From NCBI GenBank assembly GCA_905221615.1, contig CAJNDT010004735.1:248001-312000 (forward strand): a stretch of DNA of 64,000 nucleotides, read 5' to 3'. The notes below the pieces were generated by a model. The model saw nothing but the letters and a program-made list of their open reading frames with translations, made no database searches and was not told where the DNA came from. This document shows, one piece after another, positions 36,401 to 48,588 of the stretch (positions within the stretch are counted from its first letter, which is position 1; the number at the start of each line of letters is the position of its first letter). The DNA is from Symbiodinium sp. CCMP2592 (lineage: Eukaryota > Sar > Dinophyceae > Suessiales > Symbiodiniaceae). Made by a program: the position numbers and the translations under genes.

Positions 36401-36793
36401 GGCAACTGCCGACATGTTCGGTTTATCGCAGAAACGTGAATGGCGACAGAGCTGCCGAGTGGCGTTCGTTGTTTTAGACAGTCTCATTCATCATGCCTTT
36501 GTTGTGCCCCACTTCAACGGTAAAGGTCAGTTGCAGTCTTCTTTGTTGGCACTGTGCCACTTGGCCGCAGCAGCTGTTGGAAGTAAGTTCCTTTGCACAT
36601 CGATTCCATTGCCGGTCCAAGAGAGGCCTTTTTCTGAGGCTGCCCACAAACTTTTCGCAGGTGATCGTCTCATGCTTGAGCCTGATAACTTTCAAGCCAG
36701 CAGAGGCTGTTCTTCGCGTGGGTGACGGTCATCATCTTCAAGGATTTGAACGAAACCGCCTACATCGACGACGAGGAGCTCTGGCTTTGTGAG
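33477..36793 (+). CDS. Cation channel gene 2, first-domain exons (two-pore type)
   Basis: Ordered exon-like stretches: 33477-33540 (ALVILTFCEVPPWC; S1 with the acidic-x-P-x-W-C end typical of two-pore channels); 33977-34058 (YLSNIWYIPPGFGLLIE then FVIEIIIL; loop and S2, which fits the tyrosine-rich loop plus LPYL-type motif of that family); 36001-36075 (TGLLFILPGVQRVYTLIF; S4-like); 36701-36793 (LFFAWVTVIIFKD then NETAYIDDEELW; S5 and the start of the pore loop). Acceptors are CAG or AAG before each. The same order is found at 14.8-17.4 kb. The first pore and S6 were not recognised. The best-supported stretches are the S1 and S2 exons and the S5 exon. Confidence 0.5.
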
Positions 36794-37809
36794 ACAATGT
36801 CGATCCGAAATACGTGCCTGTGCTCTTCTCAGCTGAAGGTTCCTCTAAGGCTCGAGCCCCGCCGCTCTCCCTTCTGCCAGTGTGTTATACCTTTCCCTTA
36901 CCCCTTTCCGATTACTTCTCTCTTTCAGGCACAGTGGCTGCTTGCTTTTGTTCCAAGCTGTTTCAGGCGATCTCGAACTCTCCAAGCTAAGCAACTTATG
37001 TTCCCGGTGTCAGCACCCTGACAGGAGGTAGTCCCTGCCAACAAGGCCTGGCAACTGGAGAGCTGTGCACGTCGAGTAGCGGAGTCGCTGCACCTCGTCA
37101 TGTGAGTAATCAACCTTGACACTTGACAGACAGTCTAGCTGCTAGCTGCTAACACCTTCTTCTCCCAGTCCCGCCACCTGCGAGCACTGTGCACTAGGGA
37201 AAAAGCCTGACAGCACGAGCGCTGACAGCTTGAACAGGGCCTGTCGACTGTGAGGGAGGTGCCTTGGCTGCCTTGTTTTCTGGACTTGTCTGCCTTGAGC
37301 CGTATTCACCGCGCATATGCAGGGACGCTAGGAGTCCTAGAGGCATCAACGCTGGTAACAGCTGCTCGCATGGTTCACTGCCACGGGGAAGGCAAGACTG
37401 GCTACGCAACGGACATGTATGCTTGTTCTCCGATCGAGCCTGGATTGTTGTAGCCTTGTTGCTGAGGCTACCTACTCCCTTTTCGTCGCTGGAATTGGTG
37501 CCTGGGTAGCACTTAGGTTTGCAACACCTTCTGAGGCTCGGGGCAGCTTGTAGTCGTTCCAGCATTTTTACCATGGCAGCTGCTCCTCCTCCTCGTCCTC
37601 CTGTCGCTACTGCTTCTGCTGCTGCTACTGCTGCTTCTGCTGCTACTGCTGCTACTGCTGCTACTACTGCTACTGCTGCTGCTACTGGTACGGCTACTGC
37701 TACTGCTACGGGTACGGGTGCGGCTGCGGCTACGGCTGCGGCTACGGCTACGGCTATGGCTACTGCTGCTGCTGCTGCTACTGATGCTCCTCCTCCTATG
37801 ACGACGACG

Positions 37810-37856
<47 letters not shown>

Positions 37857-38184
37857 CTACCACTTACTACGTACTACTTACTACGTCCTAGTGACTTCGT
37901 ACTACTGACTTACTACTTACTGCTTACTACGTACTACGAACTACTTGCTGATCGCTACTTGCTACTCTCTACTTGTTGCTTGCTACTTGATGCTTCTTAC
38001 TTACTACGTACCACGTACTACCTACGAGTTACTTAGTACTTGCTACTTGCTACTTGCTTTGTTCTTTGCCACTTGCTACTTGCCACTTGCTACTTCCTAC
38101 TTACTATGTACTACGTACTACTTACGAGATACTTACTACTTACTACTTGCTAGTAGTACTTGTACAAAGTACTAGTACTAGTGC

Positions 38185-38260
<76 letters not shown>

Positions 38261-38305
38261 TAGTAGTAGTTAGTAGTAGTTAGTAGTAGTTAGTGGTAGT
38301 TAGTG

Positions 38306-38368
<63 letters not shown>

Positions 38369-38422
38369 ATAGTAGTCGTCGTAGTAGTAGTAGTCGTCGT
38401 AGTAGTAGTCGTCGTAGTAGTA

Positions 38423-38496
<74 letters not shown>

Positions 38497-38621
38497 CTAG
38501 TAGTAGTAGTAGTAGTAGCAGTAGTAGTAGTAGTAGTAGCATCAGTAGTAGTAGTAGTAGTCGGAGTAGTCGTAGTAGTCGTAGTAGTACTACGACTATT
38601 ACGACTACTACGACGACGACG

Positions 38622-38673
<52 letters not shown>

Positions 38674-39060
38674 GTGCTGCTACTGCGGCGACTGCTCCAC
38701 CGCATACAGAAGCTGATAGTCGTAAGCCAATCTGGCGAGCATATTAGTGCGTGGCAGCATGGAGCTATAGTAACCAGACGGGCTGGCAACCCAAGTGCGG
38801 AGGCACGATGGAATTCCCTCAAACATGACCGTCTACGGACATAGCCCTGTTCAGACCCAAACCTGGATATAGAGACTCTGCACCACCAGCATCATCGTCT
38901 TTATCATCATCACCATCATCGTCATCGTAATCAGCCTCATCTTCATAAGGTGAAGGCTTCGTGAGCAACTTCCTCCCGTCCTTCTTCACCTACCGGCTGT
39001 CAGGCAGGATCAGTACGGCTTGCAATAGCGGTGGGTTGCACGGCAGAAGGCTCGAAATTG
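36794..39060. other. Inter-domain interval of channel gene 2, mostly simple repeats
   Basis: No exon is supported. About 1.1 kb in the middle is trinucleotide repeat (listed separately). The flanks hold only short open frames without motifs. Confidence 0.4.
37577..38680. repeat. Trinucleotide cluster GCT/ACT, then (TAG)n, then (CTA)n
   Basis: Imperfect GCT/ACT/ACG triplets at 37577-37858; degenerate TACTACTTGC-type units at 37858-38165; (GTA)n with some GTC at 38186-38585; then (ACT)n at 38600-38672. The GTA and ACT blocks are reverse complements, so single strands could fold into long imperfect hairpins. All long Ser, Thr, Leu or Val frames across the block are artefacts. Confidence 0.95.
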
Positions 39061-39300
39061 ATGATGCGGCGTGTATCAGGTATTTTCTGGCTGGTCTTCC
39101 TAGTTATGGCCCAGATTCTGTGCGGGCCCCAGCAGCAGACGGCGGAATGTTATGTTAAAGTTGAAGATGTGCTAGTCGTCGAATGTCGAGTGGGCGGTGG
39201 CCCCTGTGGGGCGTCCGTTTTGTTCACCTCCTTGCCATGTCAAGAGCATGATCCAGGCTGCTCAATCTCGTTATTGACGCCTTCGTGGCGGCTTACTTGA
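39061..39300 (+). CDS. Small secreted or membrane-targeted protein candidate
   Basis: From ATG 39061 the frame reads MMRRVSGIFWLVFLVMAQIL then CGPQQQ, a good signal-peptide pattern (basic n-region, hydrophobic h-region, small residues before a possible cleavage near QIL-CG). The rest is 50-odd residues with seven Cys (ECYVKVEDVLVVECRVGGGP and onward), suggesting a disulphide-rich extracellular or organelle-lumen segment. The stop is at 39298-39300. It could be the first exon of a longer gene or a chance frame; no family is recognised. Confidence 0.35.
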   Translation: MMRRVSGIFWLVFLVMAQILCGPQQQTAECYVKVEDVLVVECRVGGGPCGASVLFTSLPCQEHDPGCSISLLTPSWRLT

Positions 39301-41059
39301 AAGGCTCAGAAGAGGACTCGGAGTCGAGTCAGGGAAGATTTGGAGCTCATGGACTTAGCTGGCAAGTTTCACCAAGACAGCCGTCCGTACCCAACCTTAC
39401 GGTTAGACGAGCCAGGACTTACTTGGGGACTCAGCTGCTTCGCATAGTTGCAGGAGCTGGACCGGAAAGCATCGGCGCAGGCCAAAGTGCAGGGGTTTCT
39501 TCCGGATATGCGGGGTGCCACGGAGCGACACCTACCGTAGATTGACCCAGCTGTCCCTCTGAGCGAGCGGTATGCAAAGAGGCTCAGAGCATGCATGGCG
39601 CTTTCAAGACACTGTCTGAATCTTGGCGGCACGAAAGAGGCTTCCTAGCTGGCAAGCGGTCGATACTTCGGAGTTGCCGTGTTGCAGAAAGCCGAAGGTA
39701 GCTGAAGTGCTAGGGCTTTCTTAAGTGGGCAGAACATGACTCCAAGCTCAAGCTGGAATTCGAGTCAAAGAACAGATGCGCAAGACGTTGGAGTCTTCTT
39801 CGGCATGCATCAACTGCTGATTCGTCGTTGAGGCAGCCTCCAGCGACCACCAAGTGGTCCCCCACGAGGTCTTCATAGAGTTCGTGGAAGATCTAGGCAA
39901 ATCTCCACGCAGCTCGGTTGCAGCTTCTGTTACTCGCCAGCTATGGTGTGATCGATCCCTAGTCATCCGTCGTCATCAGGCATGTTCCCCGTCGAGCGTG
40001 CCACGGCGTGGAGCTGAGCATGAAGCTCTGGAGAGCACGACTACCTGTGGTGCACGTGGTGCGCCGCGTATGAAGTTGTACACAAAAGCTGCCAGCCACC
40101 TTACCGAGCAGTAGCAGAACGGGCTGCACGGCACTCCAATTTCTTAACGTAGCTCCGTGCAGATGTTCTTCAAAGGTGTGATGCGTGCCGGTGTGTAATA
40201 TCGTTTGTAAAGCAAGTATGCCCCGTAGACATGCATGCACTAGCATGTATGTGTATGTGTGTGTGTGTGGTTGATCCGTGAGCTGTACAAGATCATGCTA
40301 TTGTCGCATGAACTACCTTGTTACTACGATACATCATTGCAACAATGGGTCAAGTGAAGTGCAATGTCAGCTGAGACCATGCAATGTACGCAAAGCTGAA
40401 CATCAGTCAAGTGCGTATGTTAGTGTGAAGGAGACGTCTTTGCCAATGAGTGCTCATTGTGCTGGCAGAAACACAACATCCAGCGCTGAACGTGCATCGG
40501 TGTTTTTGTTGGCATGTCTGCAAGTGCATGCGGGAATGCATGCGGTCGTGTGTGCGTACCTACTTCCTCATGCACGTACCCTAAGCTCCTGCTTATGTGC
40601 ATGCATGCATGAAGAAACGTGCGGTGCATGGTGCTCAAGCGAGGCGGAGTTGTTGCTCCAACACTTTGGCGAAGTCACCGAGGCGGAACGGGGATGTTGT
40701 TTCTCATGTCAGCTTCAAGAGCCTCTTCGTCTTGAACTCACGAATCGTTGGCATGCCATGCCGTACGCAGAGCGGTGCGGCTTCTGTCCTGAGATCACCT
40801 GGACAGGAGAAGTTCTTGGACGCTTGCCGCGTCTTTCAAAACCAAATATGGGCAACCCCGAAGGACTGGGGTCTGGCCACTGTCAGACTGTGTACTGTGG
40901 CTGCTGTGTTTTCTGCCTGGGGCAGTTGCGGTATTCCAGACTTCCGATTGACTCGAAGGACTCGTGCATGAAGCGGCGGCTTCCCCGGGCGTGGGAAGAG
41001 CAACGATATACTTGGCTGAGGCACGGCACAACTGGCCTTCGTAGTGCAATCCCACCCTG
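39301..41059. other. Weak coiled-coil exon candidates
   Basis: Possible exons: 39307-39420 (RVREDLELMDLAGKFHQDSR); 39445-39530 (ELDRKASAQAKVQGFLPDMR); and 39860-39910 (EVFIEFVEDLGKSPRSS). These could form the cytosolic linker of channel gene 2 or a separate small gene following the signal-peptide frame. The 279-codon open frame at 40278-41117 shows no motif and is Cys-rich in an irregular way. Confidence 0.25.
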
Positions 41060-44000
41060 CTGTGGAGGAATATCGTCTGGGAGCCAAGGGAGCTTCCGAC
41101 CTTCGACGTGTTCATGAATCAGGCGCTTCGAGAAACGTAAGCTCATATGCACTGACACTTTGCAAGCGGGCCGACTGCAGACATTTTGAAGGTTCTGTCA
41201 GCCTTTTCTGGCACGTATCCGGTAGCGATGCCTCCCTGGACACGGGAATCCCGAGTCCCGAGCACCTATTCGAGAAGAGACGATTGTAGCAGGTGTTGCT
41301 GGCAAATTTTGCACTCGTGATTCTGCAGCCGCGGCCCGAGATCGCTGTGATTGGGGCGCAGTGTTGGGGTGCTTCTCACGGCGGCGCTGGAGGATTGATA
41401 ATGCAGGTTTCTTAGGACAGCACCGGTATGTTCCAGGAGTCTCCGTTCTTTCCACTTTCCGCCGCACGTGCACGGAGCACCAGAAAGCGTACTGCAGTCT
41501 GCAAGCCTGTCCAAGGTCCGCATACAACCTCAACGATTGGGGGACCCCAGCTGCCTTCCGCATCCTGGACCTCGTTTTCGCGTTTGCCTACGTCGGCTGG
41601 GAGCCCAGCTTCTCCCAGTGCTCTTGAGGGAGGCTGCCTGAAAAGAAGAGGCATCCCGACTCCCAGCAAAGGCTGAAAGACTTTGCGGGGCTGCGCTTAC
41701 AGCTGTGAAAAGGTTTCGAATTCCAGGCTTGACCGGCAGAGACCGGCAGAGCAAGGAGCTTCAACGGCAAGTACTAGACCATTACGCCAGGGTTGTCTAG
41801 CTGCCCAGGCGAGGTTGTCGTCAAGCTGTCGGCCCAGCACTCAGTGGATGGTCTAGGTCCAGGTCTCGGTGTCCCAGTCTTCGCCATCAGGCCATGAAGC
41901 AATACCTTCCAATCTATTGGGTACTCAGAATCACTTGTGTCGATGATTGCCGGTGATCTCAAATCTGGCGCCGGCACTTCGTCCACTGTGATCCTGCAGT
42001 CACCAACCCACAGGTCAAGTCCTGGGCCGAGTACTGCAGCTTTTGGGCAAACAAGAGCCCTGGCTCAGAATTCTGGAGTGGTGTCAGTGCATCAATGTAG
42101 ACATCCCATGACAGAAAGCCTTTGCCAGACGGCCTTGAAGGTTCGATTTTTTCACGACCTGGCTGCTGCTCGCGACGACTCTGCTCCCGTATTTGCCTTT
42201 TGCAACGGTGCAGGCAGAACCTTGGCACGTAAGAGACGAGCTTTGTGCAGCTCAGCTGGCCCGTTCTCTCAGCTCCATGGTCCATGTGTCAGATCATTGG
42301 ATGTTAGGATCACAGAAGAATCAAACATTGCGAAGTGGTGAACCCGTGAAGTACCGCGCAGCCCGAGGACCTCAAGCATTACGCAAACATCCTCCGACTC
42401 CTCAGACTTATCCGCGTGGTGCGATTCCGAGGAGCATGCCGGTATCAGTAGCAGAGTCCAAGTTTGCTGGAGTCATGGAGTGGTGTGTTACACGCGCGTT
42501 GAATCGTGTTGACACATGCATAGCGCCTAGCTGTGCAGCCTCAACACGGCATGCGAGCGGAGCTTTTGCTGTTAAGGTCAAGCAGCTGAAGCAGTTTCCG
42601 CGCGTGCAGTTCATGGTGCGCACTGTCTCGCGAATGGTGAATGCAGCCACTGCCTCAATGTCGTCATAGCAGGCTTGAGTAACACATTGTTGGAATCAGG
42701 CTGTGTGATCTGAGGCCGGTGACATTCTCCAGCTGTTGGGCGTATTGCTCTTCTTCTTCTCAGCTCTGAGCATGTGGCTCGGCAAGCAGTTGCAAGCGAC
42801 TGAGCGGATTTGCGGCTGAAGCGCAGAATCGGAACAACGAAAGGAACCTCTGGGGCGGCGTGCTCTACGAAGGTCAGCCGGCGCTCAAGGACCCTGAGCC
42901 GGGGGTGGCACGAGATGTGCTCGGAGCGGTCTGAAAAGAGTTGGATGTGGTTCCAGCAGTGCTCAGAGTGACCCTCCTCAGTCTTGTCACCCTTTTCGCA
43001 GGAGCTTGATTATGGAAAGAAGCATCTGTGACTTGGCCACAACACGGCCAGTGACTGTTAAGTTACCTCCTGCGGATTCCCCCACCATGATTATTTTGTG
43101 CGCTCGCTTGCGGAGGTATGTGTTCAATTTCAACGACATGTCCATGGCGTTCACCACCTTCTTCGCGCAGCTTCTTAGACGCTCGGTGTGAAGCAGACTG
43201 CATCGTAGTTCCGGATCGACCCTGCTTGAATTGCCAACCTTCCTCTCAAGGCTTATATAAGCCAAATGACTGCGACGGGTTATGGGGAGGCAAAGGCCTA
43301 GGCCCTAGGCATGACTGCGTTGTTTTAAAGGAAATCACGACTTTCGCCTGGGGACCCTGGTGCTAAAACGCAGGGAAACGTGCATGGACGCCCACCGATC
43401 ATGCTGCAATGCTGCAGTCCCTTCAAGCAGCTCAGGTGAGTATGTCCCAGAGAATGCGGATGCTTTGCAGGTGCCGCGATGGGATTTTAGTGATTTTGTT
43501 TGTGGGATTTTGTGGGCGTGCGGGATAGGAGCATGAAGATGTCAGTTGCTCTTCTGGGCAGTGTTTCCGTGAATACGGACGGAGTCTTTTCCTGACGCTC
43601 TGCAGAGGCAGCCTCATCCTGGGGGAACATCGCTTGGTATGTCTTCCCGCCCTCCGGCTTCAACTTCTGTCGCACGAATGAAGTGCCGGGGAAGCTTCAC
43701 GGGTCAGAGATCTGCCGAAAGGTTCTCTTGCCACAAACGCCCCTTAACAACTCCAAGACGGGAGCACCGAAATGCAAACGGATCGAACATCTCCTGACCA
43801 TAAGTGCTTCTACAGGCGCATGGGGCCACGGTGCTCGTGCATGCTGCATAACCGCCTCAGATCCCTTCAGGGCTTTCTACCTACTCGGTGTGGCAATCAT
43901 CTTCGAGATCACAAAGGCCTTTCGAGTCCATCAAGTTCAGGATAGGCGGGGGCCAGGCGTTGCTTGCGACTTGCCAGGCCTTCACGATCGAGTACTACTT

Positions 44001-44140
44001 GGCAATCAAGGAGGAAGCCGAGGACGAAGAGGCTCGCAAGGGCTGCCACCACACGAAGATCGCAGCCGCACGCCTGTCTGAACACTTTGGCAGGAGAAAG
44101 AGGAGGAAGAGAAGCCCAGTCAAGTCCGCGAGGCTTGGGT
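41060..44140 (+). CDS. Cation channel gene 2, second-domain exons S2 to S6
   Basis: This is the paralogous partner of the exons at 24.5-30.1 kb. They are: 41060-41130 (RNIVWEPRELPTFDVFM; possible pre-S1); 41516-41594 (SAYNLNDWGTPAAFRILDL then VFAFAYVG; S2, with a GC donor); 42141-42210 (FDFFTTWLLLATTLLPYLP; S3); 42363-42422 (HYANILRLLRLIRVV; S4); 42608-42660 (QFMVRTVSRMVNAATA; linker); 42731-42796 (LLGVLLFFFSALSMWLG; S5); 42853-42899 (GGVLYEGQPALKDPE); 43115-43170 (YVFNFNDMSMAFTTFFAQ; pore entry); 43606-43650 (WGNIAWYVFP) and 43867-43912 (FYLLGVAIIFE), S6; 43976-44040 (AFTIEYYLAIKEEAEDEEAR; S6 end and acidic tail). Exon order and many residues match gene 1. The filter residues after FNFND were not identified. 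It is a voltage-gated cation channel, two-pore type by best fit. Confidence 0.7.
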
Positions 44141-44650
44141 AGAGTGCCTTCACACGCCAAGATCAGAAGAAGAGTTCTTGCCGTTGGAGATTCAAGGTCG
44201 CCACACCGTGCATCGTAGTGTCTCTTGTCAGTGGCACAATGTCTGCAATGATGTCATTCCGGCGCAGCATGTGTCAATCGGGCAGGAACTGGAGGCGAGG
44301 GGCTGCTTCGTGACCTGCATGGCTCAGGGCGGTGGGATGACTGGAATACCTAAATGAGCAAGCACATACATAATTTGCGTATCTCGTGCTCCGGCTGCTT
44401 TCAGCTTGGCCAGCCCTCGTACCGAGAAATTATCACTGTGAGAAGTCTGCTGCGCCCACCGGACCTGAGAGCTAAACCACTGTGCTTCGGCGAGTTTCGT
44501 GACTTTCTTCAGGCGCAAATTCGGGTCATGGACAAGTTGATGTTGACCCTGGAGGCGGCCTTCGGCCTTTGCTGGGATTGCTGGAAAACTTCCCTCTCGA
44601 CGCCTTGGCATTTCGACGTGCCAGGAAAAGAAGTTAGATCTTCACTACAC

Positions 44651-45056
44651 CATGAAGAACGACTCGTTCAAGTTCCAGCATGAAATCCAGAAGGCCGACT
44701 TTGAGCTGTGTGAGTGCAGCAGAATCCAGTTGTGGTCTGCCCACAAAGCAGCCCGCAGATGGCTAGCAGTTGCAAAAGGTCAGTTTGACCTTGATCTTGT
44801 CCCGCCTGCAGGCCTACGGCAAATGCTTGGGGCCGAAGCCGCAGCCGAATGGTCACCACCATTGACTCTGAACTCCCGCACACGGCCGCGCCGGCCGTCC
44901 ATTAACTCCGCCGAGGAGAGGCTCGAGGGCTCTGTACTCTGCAACACTGCCTCTGCCTCTTCAGCGAAGCCTTTGCGCATCAGTGGCCTGACAACCCAAC
45001 GCACCCCACGGAGGGCGGAGCTGTGCAACCGGAGGTTCGCTCAGAGCCGGAGTTAA
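44651..45056 (+). CDS. Hypothetical exon, possibly the C-terminal end of channel gene 2
   Basis: ATG 44652 opens about 134 codons. The first third is helical and charged (KNDSFKFQHEIQKADFELCE); the rest is Arg/Ser/Ala-rich and looks disordered. The stop is at 45054-45056. An upstream stretch near 44510-44570 (RVMDKLMLTLEAAFGL) might be the preceding exon in another frame. There is no recognisable domain, and support is limited to length and composition. Confidence 0.25.
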
Positions 45057-47831
45057 GCGGTTAAGTGTCATGGACGTGGCTCATGCCGGTTCACACACAG
45101 ACACACACCTTCGGAACCCGTACTTGCTTTCTTGGCGAGTGATCCGAGCAGGTCGTTCTCCTGAACTGGTACGAACGGTACTGTATGAAGAGTTGACAGC
45201 TGCCAAGTTCGTCCATTCCGCAAGCCATGCACACCATTGCTGGATCAAGTAAACAAGCGCTGGCTTATCGTACAGCTAATCACCGGTGTAGTGCTTCAGA
45301 CGATTGTTCGCCCGACAGGCTGCTGGACTTCGCCCACTCATGAGAGTCGAGCACTCACACTGCTCCCGTTCACGTCAGACTGTCGTGCTCAGCCCGACAG
45401 CAAACAACATAGGCAGCATGCCTGCTCTTTCCGCCAGCAATCGTGACTAGACGAAGTTGTAGCATGTTATAGCCCACAATCTGCAAGCCTCAAGAATCTG
45501 GACAGCAACAGCTTACGATAGCCGTCATATTTCCATGAGAGGATCTGAAGAGCAGGTCGAAGGGTCCCGGGCGTCCAAGGCAGCTTAGCTGTGTCATTGG
45601 CACCCTGGGACCCTGGCGATAAATCCGCTGCAAGCACATTGCTGTTCCACGCGTGGGGTCGAGTATCTTGAACACACAGTGTGACATGGCTTGAGGATAC
45701 AGGGCTCAGTCAAAGGTCGGGATGGGGGGGAGAGTTTTACCCGCTGTCACCACGGACAAGTTCAACAACGTGGACCAGTCCGGAATCAGCACCGCAGTTC
45801 TCCTCTTACCTCCCGCTTGTTCCGGATGGCTCATGACAGTTCTATGCGGCCTTTGCACATTGCAACCGGCAGCTGAACTTGGCCACTAAGATCATCTAAG
45901 GGTGTAGTTTCATGTTTGGACAGCTGGTGTGAACAGCGAGTCCTCTCGCGATGGAGTGCCGTGAGCCTTCGAACAACATAAGAAACGTATGCGGATGCAG
46001 AACATGAGCAGTGTTGGTTCTTTGGGTTGCAGAATGCTTTCTTATGACCTGTTCAGGGAAAACCTCGAACGCCCACATGCCTGCATCCGTTTAAAGTTTT
46101 AGGGCTAGGATCGTTTATTCTGGAAGCTAGCAGACGCTTCCCTTGCCACGCCAGAAGCGAAAGATGCCTTTGTCTGGAACTTTCGCTCCCGTTCACGGCA
46201 CAGCTCGTCTTCACGAGTTGAACACACGGCCACTCAGATTCCGAAGCTTCCCAGGCGCCCTGTACTGGGCTCAAGGGAGTCCCAGCAACGTATGCAGTTC
46301 TGCACACCGGAAGGAAGATTTGAAACACAGCTTACCGAAATCGCAGTCGCCATCTGTAGATGCGCTCAAAAAGCTGCAACCCTAACTCCCTGACCACTGA
46401 ATTGGAGCCTTGACAGAGCGAATCCTGCCCGGCCAGTACTCTATGTCCCCCACTAGAGTCACCAAAGCCTTTGAGCAACCATGCAGCCTAATGGAAAGGT
46501 GCCTTGGAGCTGTGCGATGCTGGGTTCGGTGGAATGCACGATTGCATGCAACATGCCATACCTTCAGGCTTTCAGGGAGATTGCAAAAAGCTAGATTCCG
46601 AACCGATGCGTTGCAGGCCAGTCGACGTGGCGGCAGGCCGCTGATGAATCGCAACCATGATTTGTTTAAGATCTCTAGTAGATCTCTAGTCAAAGTTGTC
46701 AATTCAAGGCCTCAGTGGGCCCGAGTCCATCCGAAAGAACTGCTGACCTACTGCTCGGCTCAGCATCAACATCCGCCATTGAGTCATTTATCTCGTTCGA
46801 AACCCCTGACTTTTGCTTTCTATCTCTGGCTCACAACAGGCGAGTTGGCGAGACCTTGGTCGTCGGCGTCAAGCCCAGGATGTGTCAGCTTGCATTTTGC
46901 CAAGAAACACGACAGCTTTATCACCGTGGGATCTGTAGAAACTTCTCGTTTCCGTGTGCAGTCGTTTGCAGACCTCACCAAACTTTCGACGGCGCCTTTC
47001 TGCCGTCTCAAGACGCACAGCCTTAGAAGTGACGGTTCTCTGCCCTTCGCCTTGCCACCATGGATGGCAGCCAGCCAAGTGTTGAGGCCGGGAGATTCCC
47101 AGCATTCGCAGGTTCCCTTCGAGATGGATACTGACCGTAATTCTCGTGCAGAGCCCAACACGCACTGACTGACAAACTCTTGAAGTACCTTGAAGACCCG
47201 TAGTATTGGGAAAGGCAGCACATCACTAGTAGCCTGTAGCGTGATGCAGCTGTTCACTCTACGAATTTCTGCTTCTGCGTCCGCCAGACTTCTCGGCGTC
47301 GCTCGGCACCCGCAGCTCTGGAAGCAGCCGGAGCTGCGCTGGCAGTTGTCCGAGAGGTCCATGCGCGGGGCGAGGCCTCGTCCTCGTCCTCGAATTCGGC
47401 TGTAGAGTCGCAAGGCTCCCTATTACTCCCTATATGCTCTCTGGCTCCCCTTTGCCAGGCTGGGACTCGAAGTCGAAGTCATTCCACTCCTTCGCTACAA
47501 GTACGCTCTCAGAGCCTGGCTGGATCGCAGCGAGGCCTGGTCCTCAGGGCTTTGTGACGCTGTCGCAGCTTCGGGGGGTACTTGCCGCAAGGCTCTCCGA
47601 GCAAGCGCGGTGGCTCCAAGCGCAGCCCCAGCAAGAGCTCCTTGGAACTTATGGAGTGTAGTGAGTGTAGTGGTAGGTGAATGCAAAAACGAAAAAACCT
47701 GTTGTGCATCTTCAACGCGGGCAGGTTGCGGCATGGGTGACGTCTTCTCCAGACAGTCGGCGAGCCAGGCCAAGCTTGTGGGTGGGTTTCTGAGGCAGGG
47801 CAGAAGCTCATCAAGAGTTTGAAGGCTGCGA
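45057..47831. other. 2.8 kb without a supported gene
   Basis: Open frames on both strands reach about 250 codons (46410-47168 plus, 46820-47413 minus) but overlap each other and show no motif. A short direct duplication (GATCTCTAGTA) occurs at 46669-46690. I see no RNA gene or transposon ends. Confidence 0.4.
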
Positions 47832-48588
47832 TTGAGCTACCTGGACTGTGAAGAGGTTCGGCCTCAGCCTCCCCGAACCCGGATACACAGCTTCTCTCCA
47901 GAAGTCCGAAAGCTTCTCGACCGGTTCTGCCGCCGCGAATGCCAGCAAGCTGCCCCCGTACGCAGTATTCAAATCCATCTGGAGTTTCATCACAATCTCG
48001 AGCTGCGTTTTCAACTGGGTGCAGGAAGTGGTGCTCCGAGCTTTAGCACCAAGTCTGCACTGAGTTTGGTGTTTTGGTACCTGGTACATGTTATACCTGT
48101 AATGCCAAGCGCAGGGAGTCTACTCAACCACGGTGCCTTTCAGGTATCTCGAGCCGAGATTTCCGTATACTGGCTGCGCTGCTTCTTTTTGATGCATCTC
48201 CTCGAAGCACTCGAAGCCGTAAGGTGCGGAGTTTCACTGTGGAGCAGTCGGTCCACGATGTCGCCGTCAACCTTCTTGGCGACTTTGCTGCTTTCGATTC
48301 GAAGACGGCGGCTTCTGCAAAGGGGCTGTGGGGTTGGTTGGGTGGGTTCGGCTGCGGGCCCAGCGGTGTACGACCGGTGCGTTTGGATGTCTGCCAAGCT
48401 AGGAGTGCGTCCGGCCGCTCCCATATCCAACAGATAGAAAGCGTGCAGTTGCGCTGCTTACCAAGGTCAAATCCATTCGAGGGAAGGGGCGATCGCTTTT
48501 ACGAGAGAGAGCATCTCTCAGGCACCAGATCGCTTCGGCTGTTGTGCTTTGTGCTTTGGGTCGCAGACCTAGGCGGATTCGCCTGAGT
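47832..48588 (+). CDS. Unrecognised exon cluster
   Basis: Three overlapping forward frames carry exon-like peptides: 47848-48020 (YAVFKSIWSFITISSCVFNW, a possible membrane helix), 48060-48110 (SLVFWYLVHVIPVM) and 48220-48330 (SFTVEQSVHDVAVNLLGDFA then AFDSKTA). A TTTCAG acceptor at 48140-48145 supports at least one splice. The first two look membrane-associated and the third like a soluble helical region. I cannot name a family or order the exons. Confidence 0.3.

Noticed and set aside
38280-38844. Poly-Ser, poly-Val, poly-Leu and poly-Thr frames
   Set aside because: They arise from (TAG)n and (CTA)n repeats.
40278-41117. 279-codon plus-strand frame
   Set aside because: No domain, irregular Cys-rich composition, and a better exon candidate of the channel gene overlaps its end in another frame.
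46820-47413. 197-codon minus-strand frame opposite a 252-codon plus-strand frame
   Set aside because: Neither shows a motif or signal; mutual overlap suggests few stops by chance.
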